This document shows, piece after piece, positions 26,801 to 33,501 of a DNA stretch of 64,000 nucleotides. The stretch is taken from NCBI RefSeq assembly GCF_030815415.1, contig NZ_JAUSWW010000001.1, forward strand, positions 6,820,001 to 6,884,000, read 5' to 3'. Each line of letters begins with the position of its first letter. Position 1 is the first letter of the stretch. The stretch is from Streptomyces canus. GTDB lineage: Bacteria; Actinomycetota; Actinomycetes; Streptomycetales; Streptomycetaceae. The position numbers and the translations under genes were made by a program. Under the pieces are notes generated by a model. The model was not told the origin of the DNA. It did no database searches and saw only the letters and a list, made by a program, of their open reading frames with translations.

Positions 26801-27897
26801 CCGGCGGCCGCCTCGGCGTGGCCGATGTTGGTCTTCACCGAGCCGACCAGGCAGCGCTGATCCAGAGGGCGGGGGCCGACGATGTGGGCCAGGGCTTCGA
26901 GTTCGACCGGGTCGCCGACGCTGGTGCCGGTGCCGTGGGCCTCGATGTAGTCGACGTCGGCCGGGTCGATGCCGGCGTTGGCGTAGGCGCGGCGCAGCAC
27001 GTCGCGCTGGCCTTCGACGGCCGGTGTGACGAGGTAGCCGCTGCTTTGTCCGTCGTTGCCGACGGCGGAGCCGCGGATGACGGCGCGGATGCGGTCGCCG
27101 TCGGCTTGAGCGGCTGAGAGCGGTTTGAGGATGACGGCGCCGATGCCGTCGCTGCGCACGAAGCCGTCGCCGGAGGCGTCGGCGAACTTGCAGCGGCCGT
27201 CGGAGGCGAGCATGCCGGCTCCGGAGTAGACGACGCCTTCCTCCGGCAGCAGCACGAGGTTGACGCCGCCGGCGATCGCCAGCGGGCACTCGCCGAGCCG
27301 GATCGCCTGAACGGCGTTGTGCACGGCGACCAGGGCGGAGGAGCAGGCGGTGTCGACGGTGAAGCTGGGGCCGCGCAGGTCGAAGGCGTACGACAGGCGC
27401 CCGGAGGTGATGGCGCGGGAGGCCGCACCGGTCATGGCGTACAGGTCCAGTTGGTCGCGGTTGCTGTACTGCAGGTGCCAGTAGTCGCCGCCCAACTGGC
27501 CGATGAACACTCCCGCGTCGGTGCCGGCGATCTGCGGCAGGGGCTGGCCTGCGTCCTCCAGTGCTTCGTAGGCGACTTCCAGCAGCAGCCGCTGCTGGGG
27601 GTCCATGCGGTCGGCCTCCCGCGGGGAGATGCCGAAGAACTCCGCGTCGAAGGCGTCGATGTCGCGCAGCAGCCCGCCCCACCGGCTCACGGTGCGGCCG
27701 GGTGTGCGGGGAGCCGGGTCGTAGACGGCGTCGACGTCGTAGCGCTCGGGCGGGATGTCCGTGATGGCGTCACGGCCCTGCAGCAGCATGTCCCACAGCT
27801 GCTCAAGACTGGTGGCGTCGGCGAAGCGTCCGGCCATACCGATGATGGCGATCGGTTCGCTGGCGGCGTCAGCCGCGCGGGTGGGGTCGTGAGGCAT
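20833..27897 (-). CDS. Fully reducing type I polyketide synthase, KS-AT-DH-ER-KR-ACP-ACP
   Basis: This 2354-residue single-module PKS starts at an ATG with GGAAGGA five bases upstream. Domains: KS about 14-430 (Cys in DTACSSA, HGTGT, KTNIGHAE); AT about 550-840 (GHSMGES; FASH at the specificity site, nearer the YASH of methylmalonyl enzymes than malonyl HAFH); DH about 925-1190 (His in RDHCIQDTIILPG, Asp/His in DASGH); a structural KR remnant; ER about 1475-1790 (TATGGTGRA); KR about 1815-2050 (GGAGGIG, Ser and YAAGN); two ACPs with LGMDSL at about 2168 and 2306. No thioesterase is present, so release probably needs the adjacent KAS III-like enzyme. One complete reducing module implies iterative use to build an alkyl or alkenyl chain. 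Confidence 0.93.
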   Translation of the reverse strand: MPHDPTRAADAASEPIAIIGMAGRFADATSLEQLWDMLLQGRDAITDIPPERYDVDAVYDPAPRTPGRTVSRWGGLLRDIDAFDAEFFGISPREADRMDPQQRLLLEVAYEALEDAGQPLPQIAGTDAGVFIGQLGGDYWHLQYSNRDQLDLYAMTGAASRAITSGRLSYAFDLRGPSFTVDTACSSALVAVHNAVQAIRLGECPLAIAGGVNLVLLPEEGVVYSGAGMLASDGRCKFADASGDGFVRSDGIGAVILKPLSAAQADGDRIRAVIRGSAVGNDGQSSGYLVTPAVEGQRDVLRRAYANAGIDPADVDYIEAHGTGTSVGDPVELEALAHIVGPRPLDQRCLVGSVKTNIGHAEAAAGIAGLIKAVLCLENKTVPPNLHLNHPNPAVDWDNLPLSVPTQATPLPDHGRPAVAGVSSFGFSGTNAHLVLEAAPQPATRDTDTHTPATRSELLVLSALSPEALTDAARAMAGHLEGSGAQHAWRDICHSAALRRTPHDARLALAADSHTEAAAALRGFADGEAEPGLFFSDYTDPEAAPRIAFVFPGQGSQWPGMGRELLDSEPVFRHSMEACDEAIKTETGWSVIDLLRSADEERLKQLDVIQPTLWAMEIALAELWQSWGITPDVVIGHSMGESAAAYIAGALSLQDAAAVICRRSRLAKRLSGLGTMAWVALPADEAEAALAGFEDKVAVAAINSPTSTLLSGDVDALTQVLAALDARGIDNRRVNVDFASHCPQMDALREDLLEELAHLTPRAGRIPLHSTLLNEVIDGSGMDADYWVRNIRRPVDFAGAVRGQLDLGETAFIEVSPHPLLVAGIKETSRLHTGADTTAIGSLRRHTDERTSLLTFAAALHTAGARLDFATMSAGGHYVPLPSYPWQRTRHWISHTPSPATAPAAATPQVPPAVRQKAAQTAHPLLGRPVPAEGATHVWQGPLDLSDNAYLRDHCIQDTIILPGTAHLELIGAAARTVTGSGALSVSDVHYHRALFLDEGGPAPEVKVTVTPRPDTSLHCRIHSQDADGGEWILHTEATARALPQDAPEPSEPLHAIRARLPQHQDAGDFYPFNAARGNQWNGTFQGITELWRTDGEVLARLDCPSALADGLAHHHFHPALLDASGHAMAAARPLTVAGEEGVFVLGGIDEVRFYQQPPAALFSHARLLPSPREDSFAADIDIRDQDGRLIAQMRGLRLQYLAGHAPALLTTPPEDLVTPTEPSRTPAAPGGGRDRDTWLHSLTWDESPLPAPSTAAPAQEGFWLVLTDSGSTGRALLRELTGRGQRVVAVTAGAGPLAGGGDRYRIDPSKQEHYREILGDVARIGACRGILHLWALDAQAGLDATPTEIRRAQLLSAHSVLHLARALEERLIGQPPLWLITQLAQATGTGEQVRHPFQAMLWGLGRTLAAEAPALTPRLADLDRSAASVATLAELLQHGDQEDQIALRDGRRLAARLRPAAAAHAPRALSLPTPGVIDDLQLTAIPERALAADEVRIQVSHAGVNYRDVLLSLGAYPGQDNRPPVMGWECAGTVTETGPAVTDVTVGEEVIAFAEGALATEVVTRACLTAPKPAQLTGAEAATLPAAYLTAYHALHDLARLERGQKVLIHTATGGTGRAALSIARWKGARIFATAGSDAKRQLLTELGVEQVADSRSLTFADTFKKALGDEGFDAIYNTLAGDAIEANLSLMAPYGHYLELSKRDILDNNPLPLGAFARNLSFHAVDVVHMIQHAPERAGRVLRAAAALVGQGTLEALPHTVYPADKAADAFRLMAQSRHTGKIVLSFGPQPAVAAGPRGRAVSVHADGTYLITGGAGGIGGQLALWLADQGARHLLLTGRSQLPDPDAPMSDDHPQAGAVAVLQQLRERGVHVTYQAVDVADLQAMQALFASRRRTGLPPVRGVFHAAGVIDYTPLSDMSTPEMDRVLAAKVSGAWNLHRLLHEESVEAFVLFSSGSALLSSPMLGGYAAGNAFLDALAHHRHAQGLPATVINWGFWDSVGMVARKEQQEERTLLPQGMASFSPADGLELLGRILAEGRLHTAVLPADWPAWARAYPGAAAAPLLQHLTGVKQPVPSAVTRHEQRGGEAVAPAQTAAPTTSPSAAPAPQTATAPAAAARPVTQAAVVAQAVPGSELLDFLRQEAAVVMGLRAERVNVNRPLNRLGMDSLMAVELRNRIERRYQVKLPMVQLLKDGSITTVAQALAAELHPAQGPADTVTDDAGAPVAVDEPEAGSVAPVAPVAETAAPAEAPAAPESAGAQTAVAQAVPGSELLDFLRQEAAVVMGLRAERVNVNRPLNRLGMDSLMAVELRNRIERRYQVKLPMVQLLKDGSITTVAQALAAELNSADASA
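20860..21103. repeat. ACP-domain duplication, copy 2
   Basis: The 244 bases match 21271-21514 with only three differences I can see, encoding identical ACP residues. Confidence 0.85.
21271..21514. repeat. ACP-domain duplication, copy 1
   Basis: This is the partner of 20860-21103, offset by 411 bases. The linkers between the copies are Ala/Pro-rich and not duplicated. Confidence 0.85.
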
Positions 27898-28396
27898 GGA
27901 TGTCCTTCCGGGCATGGCGAAGCCGTTCACTGGTGAAGCAGCACGGAAGGAACCGCGGTCTGTGCGCGGCAGACCGGCACAACAGCCGGCCCGGTGGCGG
28001 GCGCACACACCGAGGCAGAAGGGGAGGGAACAGGGAAGAGCCGGTCCCGTCTTTTGAGCGGTCGAAGGCGTGGCGAGCGCTTCACACCGTTCACGGTCCG
28101 GACGCGGCCGTCGGCACAGCCGCTGTTTCCTGAATGTCGTTACGGCACTGGGCGATTGCCCCGTGCCGCACACCCCCGCTGTTTCGATATGTATCGAGAT
28201 TGACTCGTCGGGGGCGCCACATGCAACGCGGCGCGAAGTGACGCTCGTCACACTGGATGAGGCTCCGGCCGAAGGTTGACATTCATCGAATCAGAGGCAA
28301 GGCTGGAATCTTGATTCGTTGTTTATCTATATAGGCGGTTGTGATGAAGCCTCCGCCGCGCCGCCGGCGGGGCCGCCGCGACAGGAGCCGATCCCG
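27898..28396. other. Divergent promoter region of the PKS operon
   Basis: This 500-base non-coding gap between the PKS start and the plus-strand small gene must contain both promoters. Visible structures are the operator-like GTTGACATTCATCGA (28275-28289), the short inverted repeat CGATA-TG-TATCG near 28184 and GAATC-TT-GATTC near 28307. Confidence 0.5.
28275..28289. promoter_or_regulatory. Putative ArsR operator of the PKS/flavoprotein promoter region
   Basis: GTTGACATTCATCGA differs by one base from GTTGACGTTCATCGA at 32035-32049, the arm of a perfect inverted repeat before the second flavoprotein gene. Confidence 0.6.
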
Positions 28397-28567
28397 ATGA
28401 GTGATTCGGCCGGAAACCCGGCCGCCGACGAGCAGAGCGAGAGCCCCTGCTGCGCCGCGATCGCCGAGTTACAGCGCCGGGCACGGCAGCGCGCCGAGCA
28501 GCGCCTGCAGGCAGACGGCGACGAGGCTTCCCCGACCGCGCCGTCCAAGCCCGCACGCGATGCCTGA
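28397..28567 (+). CDS. Small protein with vicinal cysteines and a charged helix
   Basis: This 56-residue protein (starts MSDSAGNPAA) has a CC pair near residue 18 followed by a probable amphipathic helix (AIAELQRRARQRAEQRL) and a disordered tail. AGGAG lies ten bases before the ATG. It is the first gene of the plus-strand unit, 35 bases before a flavoprotein gene and behind an arsenic-type operator. I know no family. The Cys pair could bind As(III). Confidence 0.5.
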   Translation: MSDSAGNPAADEQSESPCCAAIAELQRRARQRAEQRLQADGDEASPTAPSKPARDA

Positions 28568-28602
28568 GCACCGCTACCCCCTTCCCGAAAGGACACCGCA
28601 CC

Positions 28603-30087
28603 GTGGTTGACCACAGCCCCGACCGTCTTCCCGTCGCCGTGATCGGAGCCGGACCCGTCGGCCTGGCCGCCGCCGCCCACCTGGCCGAGCGCAGCCTGCC
28701 CTTCGTCGTCCTGGAAACCGGCGACACCCCGGCCTCGGCTGTGCGGGCCTGGTCCCACATCCAGCTCTTCAGTCCCTGGGAGTACAACACCGACCCCGCC
28801 GCCCGCCGCCTGCTCGAGGTCGCCGGAGGCTGGGACGAACCCGACGCTTCCGCTTTGCCCACCGGCGGCGACCTGGTCAAGCAGTACCTCCAGCCGCTGG
28901 CCGAACTGCCGGCACTGGCCCCCCACATCCGCTACGGCGCCACCGTCACGGCCATCAGCCGCCTGGGCATCGACCGACTGCGCACCGCCGGCCGCGAGAA
29001 CACGCCATTCGTCCTGCGCCTGGCCGACGGCGAGGAACTGCTCGCCAGCGCCGTGATTGATGCCTCCGGCACCTGGCGCCAGCCCAACCCCGTCGGCGCA
29101 GGCGGCCTGCCCGCGCGCGGCGAAGCGGAAGCCGCCGCCTGGATCAACCACGGACTGCCCGACGTCTTCGGCGCCGACCGCGCCCAGCACGCAGGCCGCC
29201 ACACCATCGTCGTCGGCGCCGGCCACTCAGCTGCCAACACCCTGCTCGCACTCGCCGAACTCGCCGACGCCGAACCGGGCACCACCATCACCTGGGCCAT
29301 CCGGGCCGCCGACCCCGCCGCCTCCTTCGGCGGCGGAAGCGACGACGAACTGCCGGCCCGCGGCGCTCTCGGCTCGGGCTTGAAGATGCTCGTCGACACC
29401 GGCCGCGTCACCCTCGCCGCCAACTTCCGCACCCACAGCATCCGCCGCCTGGGCGACGACCCGGCACACGACCAGGTCCAGCTCATCTCCCGCACCCCGG
29501 ACGGCGCCGAGCAGACCCTGACCGCCGACCGCATCGTCGCCGCCACCGGCTTCCGCCCCGACCTGCACATCACCGACGAACTGCGCCTGGAACTGGACCC
29601 GATCATGTCCGCGCCGCGCGCGCTGGCCCCCCTGATCGACCCCAACCAGCACTCCTGCGGCACCGTCACCCCCCACGGCTACCGCGAGCTCGCCCACCCC
29701 GAACCGGGCTACTACGCCGTCGGCATGAAGAGCTACGGCCGCGCCCCGACCTTCCTCATGCTCACCGGCTACGAGCAGGTCCGCTCCATCGCCGCAGCCC
29801 TGGCAGGCGACATTGACGCCGCCCAGTCGGTCGAACTGCAGCTGCCGGAGACCGGCGTGTGCTCGGTGACCGCCGGCGGCGAAGCCATCGCACTGCGCCT
29901 GGGACTGACCAAGGACCAGCACGAGCAGCTGCTCCACGTCACCGCCAAGCACCTGGGCACCTCCTCCAGCGCAGCCGAGGCGGTCCTGTCCGCGGCCACC
30001 GAACTCGGCATCGACCACACCGCCGCACTCCAGCTGGCCGCCTACGCCGCCGAACAGTTCGACGCGCCCGGCGCCACCGGCTGCTGA
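28603..30087 (+). CDS. FAD-dependent monooxygenase (flavoprotein), paralogue 1
   Basis: This 494-residue flavoprotein starts at GTG with GAAAGGA nine bases upstream. The FAD motif is VIGAGPVGLAAAAH (about 12-25), and the NAD(P)H motif is VVGAGHSAANTL (about 205-215). The family-typical IVAATGFRPD and GMKSYGRAPTFLMLTGYEQVRS follow. It is paralogous to the protein at 32109, but its C-terminal 75 residues form a helical extension absent there. Likely roles are oxidising a trivalent organoarsenical or tailoring the product; neither is proven. Confidence 0.83.
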   Translation: MVDHSPDRLPVAVIGAGPVGLAAAAHLAERSLPFVVLETGDTPASAVRAWSHIQLFSPWEYNTDPAARRLLEVAGGWDEPDASALPTGGDLVKQYLQPLAELPALAPHIRYGATVTAISRLGIDRLRTAGRENTPFVLRLADGEELLASAVIDASGTWRQPNPVGAGGLPARGEAEAAAWINHGLPDVFGADRAQHAGRHTIVVGAGHSAANTLLALAELADAEPGTTITWAIRAADPAASFGGGSDDELPARGALGSGLKMLVDTGRVTLAANFRTHSIRRLGDDPAHDQVQLISRTPDGAEQTLTADRIVAATGFRPDLHITDELRLELDPIMSAPRALAPLIDPNQHSCGTVTPHGYRELAHPEPGYYAVGMKSYGRAPTFLMLTGYEQVRSIAAALAGDIDAAQSVELQLPETGVCSVTAGGEAIALRLGLTKDQHEQLLHVTAKHLGTSSSAAEAVLSAATELGIDHTAALQLAAYAAEQFDAPGATGC

Positions 30088-30104
30088 CTGGCCCGGCAAC
30101 GAAA

Positions 30105-30141
30105 GCGGCTGCCCCTCCCGCATCGGGGCAGAGGCAGCCGC
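30105..30141. terminator. Hairpin terminator between flavoprotein and SDR genes
   Basis: GCGGCTGCC pairs with GGCAGCCGC (9 bp), with a further CCCC/GGGG pairing inside, in a convergent gap. Confidence 0.6.
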
Positions 30142-30149
30142 ACCGGCTG

Positions 30150-30926
30150 TCAGGACGTGCGGTGCACCTTGTGCTGCGCTGCCTGCGCCCTGGGCCGCAC
30201 CACCAGCAGATCGATGTTCACGTGCGAGGGGCGGGACACCGCCCAGACCACCGCATCCGCCACGTCCTCGGCCACCAGCGGGCCGGGCACACCGGCGTAG
30301 ACGGCGTCGGCCCGGTCGGAGTCACCTCGGTAGCGGTTGAGCGAGAACTCCTCGGTCTGCACCATGCCCGGCGCGATCTCGACCACCCGCAGCGGCTGCC
30401 CGCACGCCTCCAGCCGCAGCGTCTCGGCGAGCACGTGCGCCCCGTGCTTGGCCGCGCTGTAACCGCCGCCGCCCTCGTAGCACGTAAACGAAGCCGTCGA
30501 CGTCAGCACCACCACCGTGCCGTCACCGCTCGCCAGCAGCTTCGGCATCAGCGCCTGGGTCACCTGCAGAGTGCCCAGCACGTTGACCTCGTACATGTGC
30601 CGCCAGTCGGCGGGATCGGCCTGCGTGATCTCGTCGACCCCGAAAGCCCCGCCGGCGACGTTCACCAGCACCTCGCAGGCTTCCACCTGCTCAGCGAATG
30701 CGGCGACTGCTTCGCGGTCCGTCACATCCAGGGGACAGACATGCACGATGCCGCCCTCGGCGCGAATTTCCTTGGCCACCGCTTCCAGGCGGTCGACCCT
30801 GCGTGCGGTGAGGACGACGGTGAACCCTGCCCGGGCCAGCTCGCGCGCTGTGGCTGCTCCGATACCGCTGCTGCCTCCAGTCACCACCGCGGTGCGCTGT
30901 TTGGAACCCTGAGTGGGTATGGCCAT
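30150..30926 (-). CDS. Short-chain dehydrogenase/reductase
   Basis: This 258-residue classical SDR has the NADP-binding VVTGGSSGIGAATA (about 13-26), NVAGG, Ser in VLTSTASF and the catalytic YSAAKHG. In this setting it could reduce arsonoacetaldehyde to 2-hydroxyethylarsonate, the missing reductive step after the decarboxylase, as aldehyde reductases do in phosphonate routes. That assignment rests on pathway logic only. It is transcribed divergently from an arsR 84 bases away. Confidence 0.8.
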   Translation of the reverse strand: MAIPTQGSKQRTAVVTGGSSGIGAATARELARAGFTVVLTARRVDRLEAVAKEIRAEGGIVHVCPLDVTDREAVAAFAEQVEACEVLVNVAGGAFGVDEITQADPADWRHMYEVNVLGTLQVTQALMPKLLASGDGTVVVLTSTASFTCYEGGGGYSAAKHGAHVLAETLRLEACGQPLRVVEIAPGMVQTEEFSLNRYRGDSDRADAVYAGVPGPLVAEDVADAVVWAVSRPSHVNIDLLVVRPRAQAAQHKVHRTS

Positions 30927-30997
30927 GAAGTGCTTCCCCCAGCCCTTGATTAGACAGGCATCGAATTATGGGATCTTGGCATCCGTGTCAACGAGTG

Positions 30998-31007
30998 TCA
31001 ACATAGA
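30998..31007. promoter_or_regulatory. ArsR-box-like element TCAACATAGA
   Basis: This is identical to 3292-3301 and, like it, ends three bases before an arsR ATG. A half copy (GTGTCAAC) lies ten bases upstream, so GTGTCAAC is directly repeated in the SDR-arsR divergent promoter. Confidence 0.6.
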
Positions 31008-31010
31008 CAG

Positions 31011-31376
31011 ATGTCAAAGCTCCAGGGGAAAGTGGCCGCGCTCCCGGCCGAGCCGTGCTGCCCGGCACTGACCGAACGAGAGCTGACGGTGCAAGAAGCC
31101 GAAGTCACCGCCGCGATGTTCAAGGCCCTCGGCGACCCGGTCCGGCTCCGCCTGTTCTCGAAGGTGGCCTCCCACCCCGACAGCGAAGCATGCGTGTGCG
31201 ACATCGCTGACGTCGGTGTCTCCCAGCCCACCGTCTCCCACCACCTGAAGAAGCTCAAGGAAGCCGGTCTTCTGGCGTCCGAACGCAGGGGGACGTGGGT
31301 CTACTACCGCGTCGAACCCTCCGTCCTCGCTGCGATGGGGCATCTGCTCACTCCCGCGCCGGCCAAAGCAGCCTGA
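31011..31376 (+). CDS. arsR: ArsR/SmtB-family arsenic repressor
   Basis: This 121-residue repressor has a CVC site at Cys61 and Cys63, a vicinal pair at 16-17 (EPCCPAL) and the same HTH (GVSQPTVSHHLKKL) as the paralogue at 3305. It is divergent from the SDR gene over a shared box and probably controls the right arm of the island, including the flavoprotein-arsI-MFS genes downstream. Confidence 0.9.
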   Translation: MSKLQGKVAALPAEPCCPALTERELTVQEAEVTAAMFKALGDPVRLRLFSKVASHPDSEACVCDIADVGVSQPTVSHHLKKLKEAGLLASERRGTWVYYRVEPSVLAAMGHLLTPAPAKAA

Positions 31377-32017
31377 GGCTCCCTCCCGGCTCGCTGTCGC
31401 TGTTGGGGCTGGAGGTGTGGGCGGCGACACGCGCCTGCGCACCACCACTTCTGAGTCCTCGCGCCTCACGCTGAAATGCAAAACTGGCCGCCCAGGGGCC
31501 AGCGGGAGCGGCATTCTCACGCCGGGTGTCGCGGCGTGCGGACAGGGCCCTGCCGTGTCCTGCCATCAAAGCCTGGGCGCCCTGAATCCTCGCGTCGGCC
31601 GGTTGGCCGCCGTCGTCAGTTGCGCCGCTGAGCTACCGCCGGGACGCAAGCTCACGTCGCAAGCCCGGTGCGGACTGGAGTACCTGCAGCGGATGCCGGT
31701 GCCATTCGACTAGGAAGTGCGCGGGCCGCTCTGGGGGCGAGGGGTGCCTCTGCGGGCGCCTTCGGCCACCTGGTACAGCCGGCCCGGCCCAGTGATCACC
31801 CCCGGCTAACGGGTAGCCCGCCACGAGTGACGGCCGACGTCTGTGCCACGGCTTCTCGGCTGCCCGACAGGTGCTGGTCTGCGAGCCGGATGCGACCGCG
31901 ACCTTCGACCGCTCGCCTGAGTCTCCTGCCTGTCTACGGTGTGGGCGGCTAGGGCGCGCTGGCTGCCCTGATCGCCCGCAATCGTCGACTCGGTCTACAA
32001 GCCTTCACCCCCATGAA
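31377..32017. other. 640-base spacer, no gene seen
   Basis: The region after arsR has no reading frame with a credible start or recognisable product. The only functional element I can support is the operator that begins at 32018. Confidence 0.5.
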
Positions 32018-32049
32018 ATCGATGAACGTCTATGTTGACGTTCATCGAT
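32018..32049. promoter_or_regulatory. Perfect 12-bp inverted-repeat operator
   Basis: ATCGATGAACGT and ACGTTCATCGAT are separated by eight bases. Embedded in it, on the reverse strand, is GTCAACATAGA, the same box as before the arsR genes. It lies 60 bases before the flavoprotein start and is the clearest arsenic operator in the window. Confidence 0.75.
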
Positions 32050-32108
32050 GTGAGTGCCATGCTGGGCAGCACAAGAGATCGACGGATGTCGAAACAAAGG
32101 GGATTCCA

Positions 32109-33473
32109 GTGAGCGCGCCCATCACCGATCAGTTGCCCGTCGTGGTCATCGGGGCCGGCCCCGTCGGCCTTGCCGCCGCCGCCCACCTGGTCGAGCGCGG
32201 CCTCGACCCCCTGGTCCTGGAGGCTGGCCCGGCCGCAGGCTCCGCTGTCCGGGAGTGGTCGCACGTTCGTCTGTTCTCCACGTGGGGGGAGGTCGTCGAC
32301 CCGGCCGCGGAGAAGCTGTTGGCCCCGACCGGCTGGACCGGCCCCGACGTCTCCGCCTATCCGACCGGCGGTGACTGGGCCGAGCGGTACCTCCAGCCGC
32401 TCGCCGATGTCCTCGGCGACAAGGTCCGCTACGGCGTCCGGGTGGCCGGCGTCGCCCGCGCCGGTCGTGACCGGATCGTCGACTCGGGCCGTGACGATCA
32501 GCCTTTCACCGTGCACATTGAGACCGCTGACGGCCGCGAGGAGCGGATCACCGCGCGTGCCGTCATCGACGCGTCCGGTACGTGGTCGACGCCGAGCCCG
32601 ATGGGCGCGGACGGCCTGGCCGCGCTCGGGGAGAAGGCGGTCGCTGACCGCGTCTCCTACCGTGTCCCTGATCTCAACGATCCGGCCGCACGTGCCCGTT
32701 ACGCAGGCAAGCGCACCGCTGTCGTCGGCTCCGGAGCCTCCGCCTTTACCGCCCTTGCCCTGCTCGCCGACCTGGCCGAGAAGGAGAAGGGGACGCACGC
32801 GGTGTGGATCCTGCGCCGGGGGATCGGCGCCAACACCTACGGCGGCGGCGAGGCCGACCAACTCCCCGCCCGCGGAGCTCTGGGCCTGCGCGCCAAGGCG
32901 GCCGTCGAGGCCGGTCATGCGAGCGCAATCACCGGATTCCGCACCCAGGCCGTCTCCTACGACGGTGACCGCCTCGTCCTCGAGTCCGAAGACGGCCACC
33001 GCACGGGCCCCATCGACGAGGTCATCGTCCTGACCGGCCTCCGCCCCGACCTGTCCTTCCTCTCCGAGCTCCGCCTCGGCCTGGACGAGCGCCTCCAGGC
33101 ACCGACCGACCTTGCCCCGTTGATCGACCCGAACGTGCACTCCTGCGGCACCGTCTACCCGCACGGCGTGAACGAGCTCTCCCACCCCGAGCAGGGCATT
33201 TACCTGGTCGGCATGAAGTCCTACGGCCGCGCCCCCACCTTCCTGGCCATGACGGGCTACGAGCAGGTCCGTTCCGTCACCGCTGCGATCGCCGGTGACC
33301 AGGAGGCTGCCGAACGCGTCGAACTCACCCTCCCGGAGACCGGAGTCTGCGGCGGCGCGGGCCTGTTCGACGAGGCGGAGAACACCGAGCAGTCCGGCGG
33401 CGGATGCTGCGCCACCCCCACCACGCTCCAGATCGGCATCGGCGTCCCGGCCTCCACGTCCGGCGGCTGCTGA
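32109..33473 (+). CDS. FAD-dependent monooxygenase, paralogue 2, with Cys-rich tail
   Basis: This 454-residue flavoprotein starts at GTG with AAAGGGG six bases upstream. It has FAD motif VVIGAGPVGLAAAAH, NAD(P)H motif VVGSGASAFTAL, and GMKSYGRAPTFLAMTGYEQVRS in common with paralogue 1. The last 45 residues differ and hold Cys residues in CGGAG and GGGCCATP, ending GGC. Those fit As(III) binding. It leads an operon with the arsI-like and MFS genes behind a perfect inverted-repeat operator. Confidence 0.83.
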   Translation: MSAPITDQLPVVVIGAGPVGLAAAAHLVERGLDPLVLEAGPAAGSAVREWSHVRLFSTWGEVVDPAAEKLLAPTGWTGPDVSAYPTGGDWAERYLQPLADVLGDKVRYGVRVAGVARAGRDRIVDSGRDDQPFTVHIETADGREERITARAVIDASGTWSTPSPMGADGLAALGEKAVADRVSYRVPDLNDPAARARYAGKRTAVVGSGASAFTALALLADLAEKEKGTHAVWILRRGIGANTYGGGEADQLPARGALGLRAKAAVEAGHASAITGFRTQAVSYDGDRLVLESEDGHRTGPIDEVIVLTGLRPDLSFLSELRLGLDERLQAPTDLAPLIDPNVHSCGTVYPHGVNELSHPEQGIYLVGMKSYGRAPTFLAMTGYEQVRSVTAAIAGDQEAAERVELTLPETGVCGGAGLFDEAENTEQSGGGCCATPTTLQIGIGVPASTSGGC

Positions 33474-33501
33474 ACACCCCATCCACACCAGGAGGTTCGT
33501 C

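Noticed and set aside
23503..27117. A 1204-codon plus-strand open frame
   Set aside because: It is antisense to the PKS and Gly/Val/Gln-rich with no domains; an artefact of GC-biased codon positions in the PKS gene.
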